64,000 nucleotides of DNA from Streptomyces sp. NBC_01341 (GTDB taxonomy: Bacteria; Actinomycetota; Actinomycetes; Streptomycetales; Streptomycetaceae): NCBI RefSeq assembly GCF_035946055.1, contig NZ_CP108364.1, positions 6,386,001-6,450,000 on the forward strand, read 5' to 3'. The notes under the pieces were generated by a model. It saw only the letters and a list, made by a program, of their open reading frames with translations, searched no databases and was not told where the DNA came from. The position numbers and the translations under genes are program-made. Position 1 is the stretch's first letter. Every line of letters starts with the position of its first letter. Below are positions 7,811 to 15,716 of the stretch, piece after piece.

Positions 7811-8488
7811 ATGCACCTCGACCACGCCCACCACGGTCCCGCGGCCGTCAGTGCCGACGCCGCACGCCCCGACGGCACGCGTCGGGCCCTGCGCATCGGC
7901 CTCGGCGGGCCGGTGGGCTCCGGGAAGACCGCGACCGTCGCAGCGCTCTGCCGCGCACTGCGCGACAGGCTTTCCATCGCCGTTGTCACCAACGACATCT
8001 ACACCCGGGAGGACGCCGCCTTCCTCCTCCGGAACGCCGTACTCCCGCCCGAGCGCATCCAGGCCGTCGAGACGGGCGCCTGCCCGCACACCGCGATCCG
8101 CGACGACATCTCCGCCAACCTCGAGGCGGTGGAGGAACTGGAGGACTCCGTCGGCCCGCTCGATCTGATCCTGGTGGAATCCGGCGGCGACAACCTGACC
8201 GCCACCTTCTCCAAAGGCCTCGTCGACGCGCAGGTGTTCGTGATCGACGTCGCCGGCGGCGACGACATCCCACGCAAGGGGGGCCCTGGGGTCACCACCG
8301 CCGACCTGCTCGTCATCAACAAGACCGACCTCGCCCCCTACGTGGGTTCCGATCTGGACCGGATGGCCGGCGACGCCGCGGAACAACGCGGCGATCTGCC
8401 CGTGGTGTTCACCTCCCTGAAGGCCGAGGACGGTGTTGCCCCCGTCGCCGACTGGGTGCGGGCGCAGCTCGCGGCCTGGGCCGCATGA
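7811..8488 (+). CDS. ureG: Urease accessory GTPase UreG
   Basis: A 225-residue SIMIBI-class GTPase. The P-loop is GGPVGSGKT at residues 32-40. VVTNDIYT, the metal-binding ETGACPHTAIRDD (CPH motif), LILVESGGDNL and the base-recognition NKTD follow in the right order. The N-terminal HLDHAHH is a short histidine-rich segment that could hold nickel. The ATG at 7811 has a CAGGAG ribosome site. GTP hydrolysis by UreG drives nickel transfer to UreC. No UreE nickel chaperone is encoded nearby, so the His-rich start may partly fill that role (inference). The stop overlaps the ureD start (ATGA). Confidence 0.96.
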   Translation: MHLDHAHHGPAAVSADAARPDGTRRALRIGLGGPVGSGKTATVAALCRALRDRLSIAVVTNDIYTREDAAFLLRNAVLPPERIQAVETGACPHTAIRDDISANLEAVEELEDSVGPLDLILVESGGDNLTATFSKGLVDAQVFVIDVAGGDDIPRKGGPGVTTADLLVINKTDLAPYVGSDLDRMAGDAAEQRGDLPVVFTSLKAEDGVAPVADWVRAQLAAWAA

Positions 8489-9270
8489 GCGTCACGGCCA
8501 CCGCCCGGATCGCCGCGGTCGCCGACGGGCGCGGCGGCACGGCACTCCCCGTACTCGAGAGCGAGGGTCCGCTCGCCCTGCGCAGGACCCGATCGCCGGA
8601 CGCCGCGCACACGCGCGTCACCGTCATCGGGGCGATGAGCGCGCCCCTCGGCGGCGACCGGCTCGCCATCGAGGTACGGGCCGGGGACGGGGCGCGGCTG
8701 ACGGTGGATTCCGCCGCCGCGACCGTGGCACTGCCGGGCGCCGGCCCGGACGACATCCCCGCCTCCTACGATGTGCGGCTCGACGTGGGGGAGCGGGCGG
8801 AACTGCGCTGGCTGCCCGAGCAGCTGATCTCGGCGCGGGGCAGTGCGCTCGGCGTGACGACCCGTGTCGAACTCGCCCTCTCCGCCCGACTGGTACTTCG
8901 CGAGGAGCAGATCCTGGGCCGCCACGGTGAGACCACCGGCCGGCTCTCCACCCGGCTGACGGTGCGCAGGGGCGGACGGCCCCTGTTCGACCAGCAGCTG
9001 ACGTTCGGGCCCGGCGCCCCGGGTGGATGGGACGGGGCGGCCGTCCTCGGGGGCCACCGCGCCGTGGGACAACTGCTGGTGGTCGACCCGGCCTTCGTCG
9101 ACGACCAGCCCGCCCCCAGGCTGCTGGGGCCGACCGCCTCACTGGTGCCTCTGGCAGGGCCCGCCGTCCTGGTGACGGCTCTCGCCGCCGACGCGCGGCT
9201 GCTGCGCGGACTTCTGGACGAGGCGCTGGGCGAGCTTCTGGAGGGGGCAAGGCCGCCTGTGGAGGGCTGA
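8485..9270 (+). CDS. ureD: Urease accessory protein UreD
   Basis: A 261-residue UreD (UreH) protein, the scaffold that first binds apo-urease and connects it to UreF and UreG. The family features are GDRLAIEVRAGDGARLTVDSAAATVALPG, then WLPEQLISARGSALGVTTRVEL, and GWDGAAVLGGHRAVGQLLV. The ATG overlaps the ureG stop by four bases, showing coupling. It is the last gene of the operon and is followed at once by a small hairpin. The sequence is GC-rich and divergent, as usual for actinobacterial UreD. Confidence 0.93.
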   Translation: MSVTATARIAAVADGRGGTALPVLESEGPLALRRTRSPDAAHTRVTVIGAMSAPLGGDRLAIEVRAGDGARLTVDSAAATVALPGAGPDDIPASYDVRLDVGERAELRWLPEQLISARGSALGVTTRVELALSARLVLREEQILGRHGETTGRLSTRLTVRRGGRPLFDQQLTFGPGAPGGWDGAAVLGGHRAVGQLLVVDPAFVDDQPAPRLLGPTASLVPLAGPAVLVTALAADARLLRGLLDEALGELLEGARPPVEG

Positions 9271-9281
9271 GTTCGCTCAGC
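9266..9281. terminator. Short hairpin at the end of the urease operon
   Basis: GCTGAG and CTCAGC form a perfect 6-bp stem closed by the stable TTCG tetraloop. The hairpin overlaps the ureD stop codon. There is no U-tract, which is common for Streptomyces terminators, but the stem is short, so termination may be partial. Confidence 0.45.
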
Positions 9282-9424
9282 GGGACAGAGCGCACCGGTT
9301 ATTGGTTCGGTAAAGAAACACGTGTACGCCCTGTTCTCGGCAACCTCACAGACGAAAGGATCTGCCGGACGCATGAACAACAGCGCCGTCATCGGCGGCG
9401 CATCACGTAGGGGGAGGTTCCACT

Positions 9425-11002
9425 TTGAGACGCACAGCACTGCTCGGTTCGGCCGGCACTCTGATCGCGGGCACGCTCATAGCGGGCGCGATAGCCGCAC
9501 CGGCCGCCGGTGCCGACGGGCGCCACCACGGCGACCGCGAGGCGCGCGGTGTGCAGACAGCCGCTGCCCGGGCCGCAAGGGCCGGCATCGACTGGAAGGA
9601 CTGTCCGGCGGACTGGGCGATAGCCGCCCCCATCCAGTGCGGATGGGTCAGCGTTCCGCTCGACTACAGCAAGCCGGACGGCAAGCAGATCAAGCTCGCT
9701 GTCGACCGGCACACCAGCACCGGCACGAAGGCCGAACGGCAGGGTGCCCTGGTCTACAACCCCGGAGGCCCCGGCGGCTCCGGAATGGCGTTCCCGAAGC
9801 GCATCGTGACCAAGAACCCCCTCTGGACGAACACCGCGAAGTCGTACGACTTCGTGGGATTCGACCCGCGCGGGGTGGGCCACTCGGCGCCGATCTCCTG
9901 CGTCGACCCGCAGGAGTTCGTGAAGGCCCCGAAGGCCGACCCGGTCCCCGACAGCGAGGCCGACAAGCGGGCACAGCGCAAGCTGGCGGCCGAGTACGCC
10001 GACGGCTGCGCCGAGCGCAGCGGCGGGATGCTGCCGCACATGACCACTCCCAACACCGCGCGTGACCTGGACGTCATCCGTGCCGCGCTCGGTGAGCGGA
10101 AGCTCAACTTCCTGGGTGTCTCCTACGGCACCTATCTGGGCGCGGTCTACGGCACACTCTTCCCCTCGCACGTGCGCCGCATGATCGTGGACAGCGTCGT
10201 CGACCCTTCGACGGACAACATCTGGTACGAGGCCAACCTCAACCAGGACGTCGCATTCCAGATGCGCTGGGACGACTGGAAGGCGTGGGTCGCCAAGAAC
10301 GACGCCACCTTCCACATCGGGGACACGCCGGCCAAGGTCGAGCAAGCCTGGCTGACGCTGCGTGCCGCTGCCAAGAAGAGCCCGATCGGCGGCGTCGTGG
10401 GACCCGCCGAGCTCATCGGCTTCTTCCAGAGTGCGCCGTACTACGACTCCGCGTGGGCACCCACCGCGCGGGTCTGGAGCGCCTACCTGGGCGGCAACAC
10501 CCAGGCACTGATCGACGCCGCGGCACCCGACCTGTCGGACACCGCGGGCAACATCAGCGCGGAGAACGGCAACGCCGTGTACACGGCGGTCGAGTGTGCC
10601 GACGCCAAGTGGCCCACCAGCTGGAAGAAGTGGGACCGCGACAACACGCGACTGCACCAGGACTACCCGTTCATGACCTGGGCCAACGCCTGGATGAACC
10701 TGCCCTGTGCCACCTGGTCGGCCACGCAGCAGCGGCCGCTGGAGGTCCGTACCGGCAAGGGGCTCCCCCCGGTGCTGATCGTGCAGTCCACGCGTGACGC
10801 CGCCACCCCGTACGAGGGCGCCGTCCAGCTGCACAAGCGCTTCAAGGGCTCGCGTCTCATCACCGAGAAGGGCGCCGGCTCACACGGTGTGACCGGCTTG
10901 GTGAACCCCTGCATCAACGAGCGGGTGGAGACCTACCTGCTCACGGGGGAGACCGACCGGCACGACGTGACGTGCACCCCGCACGCCACGCCGAAGCCGT
11001 AA
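9425..11002 (+). CDS. tap: Secreted tripeptidyl aminopeptidase (S33 alpha/beta hydrolase)
   Basis: A 525-residue exported peptidase. It starts at a TTG behind a GGGGGAGG ribosome site and has a signal peptide (RRTALLGSAGTLIAGTLIAGAIAAPAAGA, about residues 1-31). The alpha/beta-hydrolase core has the oxyanion loop NPGGPGGSG, the nucleophile S233 in GVSYGTY, D458 in QSTRDAATP and H487 in GSHGV. This is the Streptomyces Tap/SlpD-type family that removes N-terminal tripeptides from secreted or mycelial proteins. Length is normal and the triad is intact. It stands alone between the urease operon and a strong terminator. Confidence 0.93.
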   Translation: MRRTALLGSAGTLIAGTLIAGAIAAPAAGADGRHHGDREARGVQTAAARAARAGIDWKDCPADWAIAAPIQCGWVSVPLDYSKPDGKQIKLAVDRHTSTGTKAERQGALVYNPGGPGGSGMAFPKRIVTKNPLWTNTAKSYDFVGFDPRGVGHSAPISCVDPQEFVKAPKADPVPDSEADKRAQRKLAAEYADGCAERSGGMLPHMTTPNTARDLDVIRAALGERKLNFLGVSYGTYLGAVYGTLFPSHVRRMIVDSVVDPSTDNIWYEANLNQDVAFQMRWDDWKAWVAKNDATFHIGDTPAKVEQAWLTLRAAAKKSPIGGVVGPAELIGFFQSAPYYDSAWAPTARVWSAYLGGNTQALIDAAAPDLSDTAGNISAENGNAVYTAVECADAKWPTSWKKWDRDNTRLHQDYPFMTWANAWMNLPCATWSATQQRPLEVRTGKGLPPVLIVQSTRDAATPYEGAVQLHKRFKGSRLITEKGAGSHGVTGLVNPCINERVETYLLTGETDRHDVTCTPHATPKP

Positions 11003-11014
11003 CACCCCGAGGAC

Positions 11015-11055
11015 GTGAGCGGGCGGCCGATGTCTTCCGGCGGCCGTCCGCTCAC
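11015..11055. terminator. Strong hairpin terminator after tap
   Basis: A 15-bp stem (GTGAGCGGGCGGCCG pairing with CGGCCGTCCGCTCAC, one G-U pair) lies 12 bases after the tap stop. It has the long GC-only stem typical of Streptomyces terminators. Confidence 0.8.
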
Positions 11056-11248
11056 CCGCGGCGGGCAGCGATGTGACTTCTCGGCTCAAGTCTGACTATC
11101 TCCCTGCAGGGCACGCGAAAATCTATGTCGGTGGGAGTAGACATTGGCTGGTGGAGTGGCTATGGTTTTTCTCGTAGGCGAGATCGATCGGGCCCGGCAG
11201 AGATGAACTGGCGGGCATCGGCAGTGAAGTTGCCGTGTGCAGGACGGT

Positions 11249-11306
11249 GCGGTGGTGGAGTTTCGAAGCCAGGTTTGTTGCAGGGCGGCGACGGGGCTGG
11301 CGACCG
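11249..11306 (+). repeat. Imperfect direct repeat, copy A
   Basis: The copy reads GCGGTGGTGGAGTTTCGAAG, then CCAGGTTTGTTGCAGGGCGG, then CGACGGGGCTGGCGACCGG. It is closely similar to copy B about 190 bases on. A few substitutions and one-base indels separate the copies. Confidence 0.55.
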
Positions 11307-11438
11307 GACCGGGTGGCCCGTAGTGATCAGGGGCCACCGCGAGCAGTACCTGTAAGTGCAGTCGCAGTACCCCGGCGGTGAAGTCGGTGAGCGGTACCTC
11401 GGTGAAGGCGTCGGCTGCGGGCGCGCGCGCCGGGAGGT

Positions 11439-11500
11439 TCGGCGGTGGGGTTCCAAGCCAGGATTGTTGCAGGACGGGCGACGGGGCTGGCCGGCGAAGG
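11439..11500 (+). repeat. Imperfect direct repeat, copy B
   Basis: The copy reads TCGGCGGTGGGGTTCCAAG, then CCAGGATTGTTGCAGGACGG, then GCGACGGGGCTGGCCGGCG. Together with copy A it suggests a local duplication of a non-coding element. Function unknown. Confidence 0.55.
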
Positions 11501-11748
11501 TGGTGCTGTCAAGGCCGCCGGCAGTACGCACGGAAAGTGAATGGTTCAGAGGGAAGAACGGAGGGGTTGGACGCCATCAGGATCGCCCGGGCGGAGTCAT
11601 GAGTCCGGGTACCGCAGGACATCGATAGTGAGGTGGTCTCCGGTCGAGCAACCGCGATCCCCGCAAGACCGGCGCCATTACGGCCGGGCAGGCGGAAACA
11701 GAGGGTCGGCGCAGTCACAGGGCCGGCAGATGGTGTAGCAGTTCCTTC

Positions 11749-11780
11749 GGGGCCTTGGTGCCGTACGGCACCAAGGCCCC
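11749..11780. promoter_or_regulatory. 32-bp perfect palindrome in the leader of the MerR-type gene
   Basis: GGGGCCTTGGTGCCGT is followed immediately by its exact reverse complement, ending 26 bases before the GTG start at 11807. In RNA it would form a very stable hairpin just upstream of the ribosome site; in DNA it could be an operator for a dimer. The sequence GTTCCTTC stands directly before it. It cannot be an ordinary terminator of an upstream gene, since none is near. Confidence 0.75.
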
Positions 11781-11806
11781 TCCACGCGTTCCACAGAGAG
11801 GTGCAA

Positions 11807-12139
11807 GTGACAGCGGACGACTCCTTCGGACGTCTCGACGACGACGACTACCCGGCCTACACCATGGGCCGGGCCGCCGCCATGCTCAACACCACCCAGG
11901 GCTTCCTCCGCGCCATCGGCGAAGCCCGCCTCATCACCCCACTGCGCTCCGCGGGCGGCCACCGCCGCTACTCCCGCTACCAGCTGCGCATCGCGGCCCG
12001 TGCCCGCGAACTCGTCGATCAGGGCACGCCCATCGAGGCCGCCTGCCGCATCGTCATCCTCGAGGACCAGCTCGAGGAAGCGCAGCGGATCAACGCCGAA
12101 TACCGGCGCGCCGACGCAACAGCGATGCCGGTGGACTGA
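11807..12139 (+). CDS. MerR-type helix-turn-helix DNA-binding protein
   Basis: A 110-residue protein with one MerR-like winged helix-turn-helix. The recognisable parts are YTMGRAAAMLNTTQGFLRAIGEARLITPLRSAGGHRRYSRYQLRIAARARELVDQG (residues 17-72), then a short helical tail EDQLEEAQRINAEYRRA that may be a dimer helix. There is no effector-binding domain, so it is a small regulator like BldC or SoxR-truncated forms rather than a metal sensor. The GTG at 11807 has an AGAGAGG ribosome site. A long perfect palindrome in its leader suggests autoregulation or RNA-level control. It stands alone. Confidence 0.85.
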   Translation: MTADDSFGRLDDDDYPAYTMGRAAAMLNTTQGFLRAIGEARLITPLRSAGGHRRYSRYQLRIAARARELVDQGTPIEAACRIVILEDQLEEAQRINAEYRRADATAMPVD

Positions 12140-12653
12140 CAGTTTCCTCGTACAACCGGTGTCGAGTCCTTCAGGGAGGCATCCCGGGCTGCGAAGGAAG
12201 AAAGGAGGAAAAGGACAGGTTCCCTGCCCTGTCGGGCCGGGCCGTGGTGGTCCCGCTGATCGGTGGTTTCGGTGCGGTATGCGGCGCCGGGACAAGGAAT
12301 CAAGACCGCCTCGTCCTTACGAGAAGCCGCGATGGCGAGATCACCGGACGGAGATCCTGGAGAGCGGCTGCCGCCACCCGGACCGCTTCTCGGGGCACGG
12401 CCGTGCAAGGCCTCCGTTCAGATTCGGCGATCGCGACAACGAAGCCATTCCGCCGGACCAGAACGCGCGGCACGACCAGAAGACCCCGCCTTACGCTTGC
12501 CCCATGGTTCTGAGCAAATCCGGCGTGATTCCGGAATTCGCGGAAGCCATGCGCATCGAGGTGGTGTCTGCCGGGAGATCTGCCATGCACGGAGTGTGAG
12601 GATCTTGAGCCGCCCTCCCAGTTGTGTGGGGTCGTGATGGGAGGATGGCTGAC
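12140..12653. other. Intergenic, no gene supported
   Basis: About 510 bases. Several open frames overlap here but none has a plausible start or family-like composition. It includes GAAGGAAGAAAGGAGG at about 12190-12206, a ribosome-site-like string not followed by a good reading frame. The right end must hold the promoter of the alpha/beta-hydrolase gene. Confidence 0.45.
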
Positions 12654-13457
12654 ATGGACATTCGCAGCAGAAACAACATCACCGTGACCGGTCCGTCCGA
12701 CGGGCCGGTGGTGGTGCTTGCGCACGGGTTCGGCTGTGATCAAAACATGTGGCGCCTCATAGTTCCGACGCTGGCGCGGCAGTACCGGGTGGTGCTGTTC
12801 GACTACGTCGGTTCCGGGCGTTCGGATCTGTCGGCCTGGGACCATGAGCGGTATTCCTCGCTTCAGGGCTATGCCCAGGATGTGGTGGATGTCTTCGAGG
12901 AGCTGGACCTTGAGCGGGCCGTGTTCGTGGGGCATTCGGTCAGTGCCATGATCGGAGTCCTGGCCGCGCAGACTGTCCCGGAGCGGATCGGGGCGTTGGT
13001 GATGGTGGCGCCGTCGCCCTGCTACATCGATGACGAGGGCTACCGCGGCGGTTTCAGCGCCGAGGACATCGACGAGTTGCTCACGTCACTCGAGTCGAAC
13101 TATCTGGGGTGGTCGTCCGTCATGGCACCCGTGATCATGGGAAATCCGGAGCGGCCCGAGTTGGGGCTGGAACTGACCAACAGCTTCTGCGCCACCGATC
13201 CGGACATCGCCCGTGTCTTCGCCCGCACCACGTTCCTGTCCGACAGCCGTAAGGACCTGACGGGTGTGAGCGTGCCGACGCTGGTGCTGGAGTGCGCGCA
13301 GGACGCCATCGCGCCCCGGGAGGTCGGCGCCTATGTACAGGCCGCAATCCCCTCCTCCCGGCTGGTCACGTTGGATGCCACCGGGCACTGCCCGCAACTG
13401 AGCGCTCCGGAAGCCACCGCGCAGGCGATCCTCGGCTTCCTGGCAGGCCGCCGGTGA
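12654..13457 (+). CDS. RsbQ-like alpha/beta hydrolase
   Basis: A 267-residue cytoplasmic alpha/beta hydrolase that closely follows RsbQ of Bacillus. It has VVLAHGFGCDQNMWR near the start, VLFDYVGSGRSDLSAWDHERYSSLQGYAQDVVDV, nucleophile S95 in VGHSVSAM, an aspartate in CAQDAIAPREV (about 218) and a histidine in DATGHCPQL (about 247). In Bacillus, RsbQ is needed with the PAS-phosphatase RsbP to sense energy stress. The next gene here is exactly such a phosphatase and overlaps it (TGATG). The ATG at 12654 has GGGAGG nine bases upstream; the ATG at 12645 is too close to it. Confidence 0.9.
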   Translation: MDIRSRNNITVTGPSDGPVVVLAHGFGCDQNMWRLIVPTLARQYRVVLFDYVGSGRSDLSAWDHERYSSLQGYAQDVVDVFEELDLERAVFVGHSVSAMIGVLAAQTVPERIGALVMVAPSPCYIDDEGYRGGFSAEDIDELLTSLESNYLGWSSVMAPVIMGNPERPELGLELTNSFCATDPDIARVFARTTFLSDSRKDLTGVSVPTLVLECAQDAIAPREVGAYVQAAIPSSRLVTLDATGHCPQLSAPEATAQAILGFLAGRR

Positions 13458-14797
13458 TGTGCCGCACGGGGGAGGAGGCAGAGCCTTCCGGGACCGGGAA
13501 CGACACGGGGGCGGACGCGGCGTTCACCGCGCTCCTGGAGGACAGTGCCGAAGAGTTGTACGAGGCGGCTCCCTGCGGATACCTCTCCACCCTGATGGAC
13601 GGCACCATCGCCAAGGCCAACGCCAGGCTGCTGGGCTGGCTAGGCCTGGAACGGGAGGCCGTGGTGGGGCGCATGCGATTCACCGACCTGCTCACGGTCG
13701 GCGGGAGGCTGTATCACGAAACCCATTTCGCACCCCTGCTGCGTATGCAGGGCGAGCTGAGCGGCATCGCTCTGGAACTGAAGGTCTCCGGCGGCAGAAG
13801 GCTGCCCGTTCTGGTCTCGTCACAGATCAAGTACGGCAGCGAAGGCGAGCCGCTGCTGATCCGGACCACGGTCTTCGACGCCTCCGACCGCCGCGCCTAC
13901 GAGGAGGAGCTCCTGCGCCGCAGCCAGGAGGCACAACAGGCACATGCCGAGGCCGACAGGGCGCGACGAGAGGCAGAGGAGGCCAGGCTGCAGGCTGAGG
14001 CCGACCGGAAACGGCTTGCTGACGCACTTGCCGTGCTCCAGCAGTCCCTCGTACCGGCCTCGTTGCCCGTAGTGCCAGGGCTCGAAACCGCTGTGCACTA
14101 CCACACCGCATCTGCCGACCAGCTCGGCGGCGACTTCTATGACCTGTTCCCCCTCGACGACACACGGTGGGCGTTCTTTCTGGGTGACGTGTGCGGCAAA
14201 GGCCCTCAAGCCGCTTCCCTGACCTCCCTGACCCGCTACACCTTGCGCGCCGCCGCTCATCACGATCCCGAGCCCACCTCGGCCCTGACCACGCTGAACA
14301 CGGTCCTGCACGGGCGGTACGGCGCGGAAGGTGATCCCCGCTACTGCACCGTCATCTTCGGCATTGTCGAGCCCGGCCTCGAGGGCGGCTGTGCCACCCT
14401 TCGCCTGGCTTCCGGCGGGCATCCGCCGGCCCTGGTCCTGCGCTCCGACGGCCGGGCGGAGTTCCTGCGCACTCCCGGCGGGCTGCTCGTCGGCGCCCTT
14501 CCCACAGCTCCGTTCAGCACGACGCAGACCACCCTTGCCCCCGGTGACACACTGCTGCTGTACACCGACGGCCTCACCGAGGCTCGTACAGGCCCCACAC
14601 GCAAGCAACTGTATGGCGAGGACGCCCTGTACGCCTTCGCCGCAGCCCATGCTCCCGCCGCACCGCAGGAAGTGGTCACCGCCCTGACCGGGCTGCTCCG
14701 CAGCTTCGGTGACGGCCTCGACGACGACACCGCCCTCCTCGCACTCGGCGTCCTTCCCGGCGGCCCTCTTCAGGGCCGGGCAGGGAAGAAGTCATGA
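13457..14797 (+). CDS. RsbP-like PAS-PP2C serine phosphatase
   Basis: A 446-residue three-part protein. A PAS sensor domain occupies about residues 30-155 (YEAAPCGYLSTLMDGTIAKANARLLGWLG). A charged coiled coil follows at about 155-200 (EEELLRRSQEAQQAHAEADRARREAEEARLQAE). The C-terminal part is a SpoIIE/PP2C phosphatase, with metal-binding aspartates in GGDFYDLF, GDVCGKGPQAA and DGLDDDTALL. RsbP-type enzymes dephosphorylate a STAS anti-anti-sigma protein under energy stress. It overlaps the RsbQ-like gene and the following STAS remnant, so the three were one operon. The PAS ligand is unknown. Confidence 0.92.
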   Translation: MCRTGEEAEPSGTGNDTGADAAFTALLEDSAEELYEAAPCGYLSTLMDGTIAKANARLLGWLGLEREAVVGRMRFTDLLTVGGRLYHETHFAPLLRMQGELSGIALELKVSGGRRLPVLVSSQIKYGSEGEPLLIRTTVFDASDRRAYEEELLRRSQEAQQAHAEADRARREAEEARLQAEADRKRLADALAVLQQSLVPASLPVVPGLETAVHYHTASADQLGGDFYDLFPLDDTRWAFFLGDVCGKGPQAASLTSLTRYTLRAAAHHDPEPTSALTTLNTVLHGRYGAEGDPRYCTVIFGIVEPGLEGGCATLRLASGGHPPALVLRSDGRAEFLRTPGGLLVGALPTAPFSTTQTTLAPGDTLLLYTDGLTEARTGPTRKQLYGEDALYAFAAAHAPAAPQEVVTALTGLLRSFGDGLDDDTALLALGVLPGGPLQGRAGKKS

Positions 14798-14960
14798 AGC
14801 GCCCTCTGACTGTTTCCCGCCGCGATGCTTCCACCGGTCCCGTCCTGCGCGTGGCCGGTGCGCTGGACTACGAGCAAGCGGACGCCCTGCGCACCGGCAC
14901 CTCGACCACCTTGAGCTGAGGGCAGGCCAGTGTCTGCGGGGCTGCGGGCGCTGGACGCGG
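14794..14960 (+). pseudogene. Frameshifted STAS anti-sigma-factor antagonist (RsbV-like)
   Basis: Starting at the ATG that overlaps the phosphatase stop (ATGA), the frame reads KRPLTVSRRDASTGPVLRVAGALDYEQADALRT, the normal N-terminal half of a STAS protein. It then goes out of frame and stops at 14917-14919 after only 41 codons. The next frame briefly continues the family (LDHLELRAGQCL). The phosphorylatable serine motif (DSSG) expected further on is not found, so the sequence is cut as well as shifted. The upstream phosphatase therefore has lost its natural in-operon substrate. Confidence 0.75.
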
Positions 14961-15025
14961 TACGCGTCGATGACGCGCAGCGGACACGCCGGATCGTGTC
15001 GGCAGACCGGATCGACCCGCAGCGC

Positions 15026-15568
15026 TCAGCCCCACATGCCGAAGCCGATTTCCTCGAAGAGTCTGGTCCATTCGCCGTCCTCGGTGGCGAACGGGAGGTT
15101 GTCGCCTGCGCTCACGCGCTCTCGTAGCCGGGCGACCGCCTGTTCGCGTGCGTGCTCATCGTCAGGCGCGATGGCCTTGAGTTCGGTGAGGCCCGCTTCG
15201 AGTGCGATGACTGCGTGGACGAGGCAGGAGACGTCACTGTGCATGGGGGCGTAGGACTCTTCGCCCTCGCCGAAGGAGTGGACGTGTCCGGTCGCGGGGT
15301 CCAGAGCCACGGTCGCGTACTGGAACTCGCCGAGAATTTCCCAGGCTTCTGCCTCGGGAGGGCAAGTTGCTCCGTCTTCCTCAAAGGCCACTTGAAGGGA
15401 CGGCCGGCACGTGAGGCGATCTGCGTCGTCGAGGTCGAGCCTGGGGGAGAAGAACTTGTTCGAAGGCAGACCCACGTAGGACAGGAAGCGGGCCGTGTCG
15501 GCGTGCAGGCGCCCACCTGCCGGCCGGGGGAAGTACGTGACGCCCGTCAGCCCGCATGCCCGCACCAC
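15026..15568 (-). CDS. SUKH-4 family immunity-type protein
   Basis: A 180-residue soluble protein with the SUKH-4 pattern: GVTYFPRPAGGRLHADTARFLSYVGLP in the first third, then FEEDGATCPPEAEAWEILGEFQYATVALDPATGHVHSFGEGEESYAPMHSDVSCLVHAVIAL. SUKH proteins neutralise polymorphic toxins, and in Streptomyces many stand alone or form families used in development. Two adjacent GTG codons (15568, 15565) can start it; the ribosome site is weak and the N-terminus seems short for the family, so some sequence may have been lost at the 5' end. No toxin gene lies beside it. Confidence 0.75.
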   Translation of the reverse strand: MVRACGLTGVTYFPRPAGGRLHADTARFLSYVGLPSNKFFSPRLDLDDADRLTCRPSLQVAFEEDGATCPPEAEAWEILGEFQYATVALDPATGHVHSFGEGEESYAPMHSDVSCLVHAVIALEAGLTELKAIAPDDEHAREQAVARLRERVSAGDNLPFATEDGEWTRLFEEIGFGMWG

Positions 15569-15716
15569 CTGCTCGGCCCGGATGGCGTTCAGTACAGCTC
15601 AGCCCCTCTCGAAGACGTCTCCAACCGCTTCCGACCGGGTGGGCGGAGGGGCTGCGCCTGAACAACTCGTCGTTACAGGTCAGGTGCTCTCTCCGCTGCC
15701 GGACGAGTGTGTGGGC

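Larger units (their letters stand above)
11056..11748. other. Long intergenic region with a diverged duplication
   Basis: About 690 bases without a convincing gene on either strand; the open frames have no family features, ribosome sites or sensible composition. It contains two related copies of a roughly 55-base sequence at 11249-11306 and 11439-11500. The promoter of the downstream MerR-type gene should lie at its right end. Confidence 0.5.

Noticed and set aside
9322..9424. A possible small gene between ureD and tap
   Set aside because: The frame starting at 9,322 continues out of frame into tap and has no family features. The stretch is only the tap leader.
12300..12935. A 211-codon minus-strand frame across the RsbQ-like start
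   Set aside because: Half of it is antisense to the well-supported hydrolase gene, and the rest has no protein-like features.
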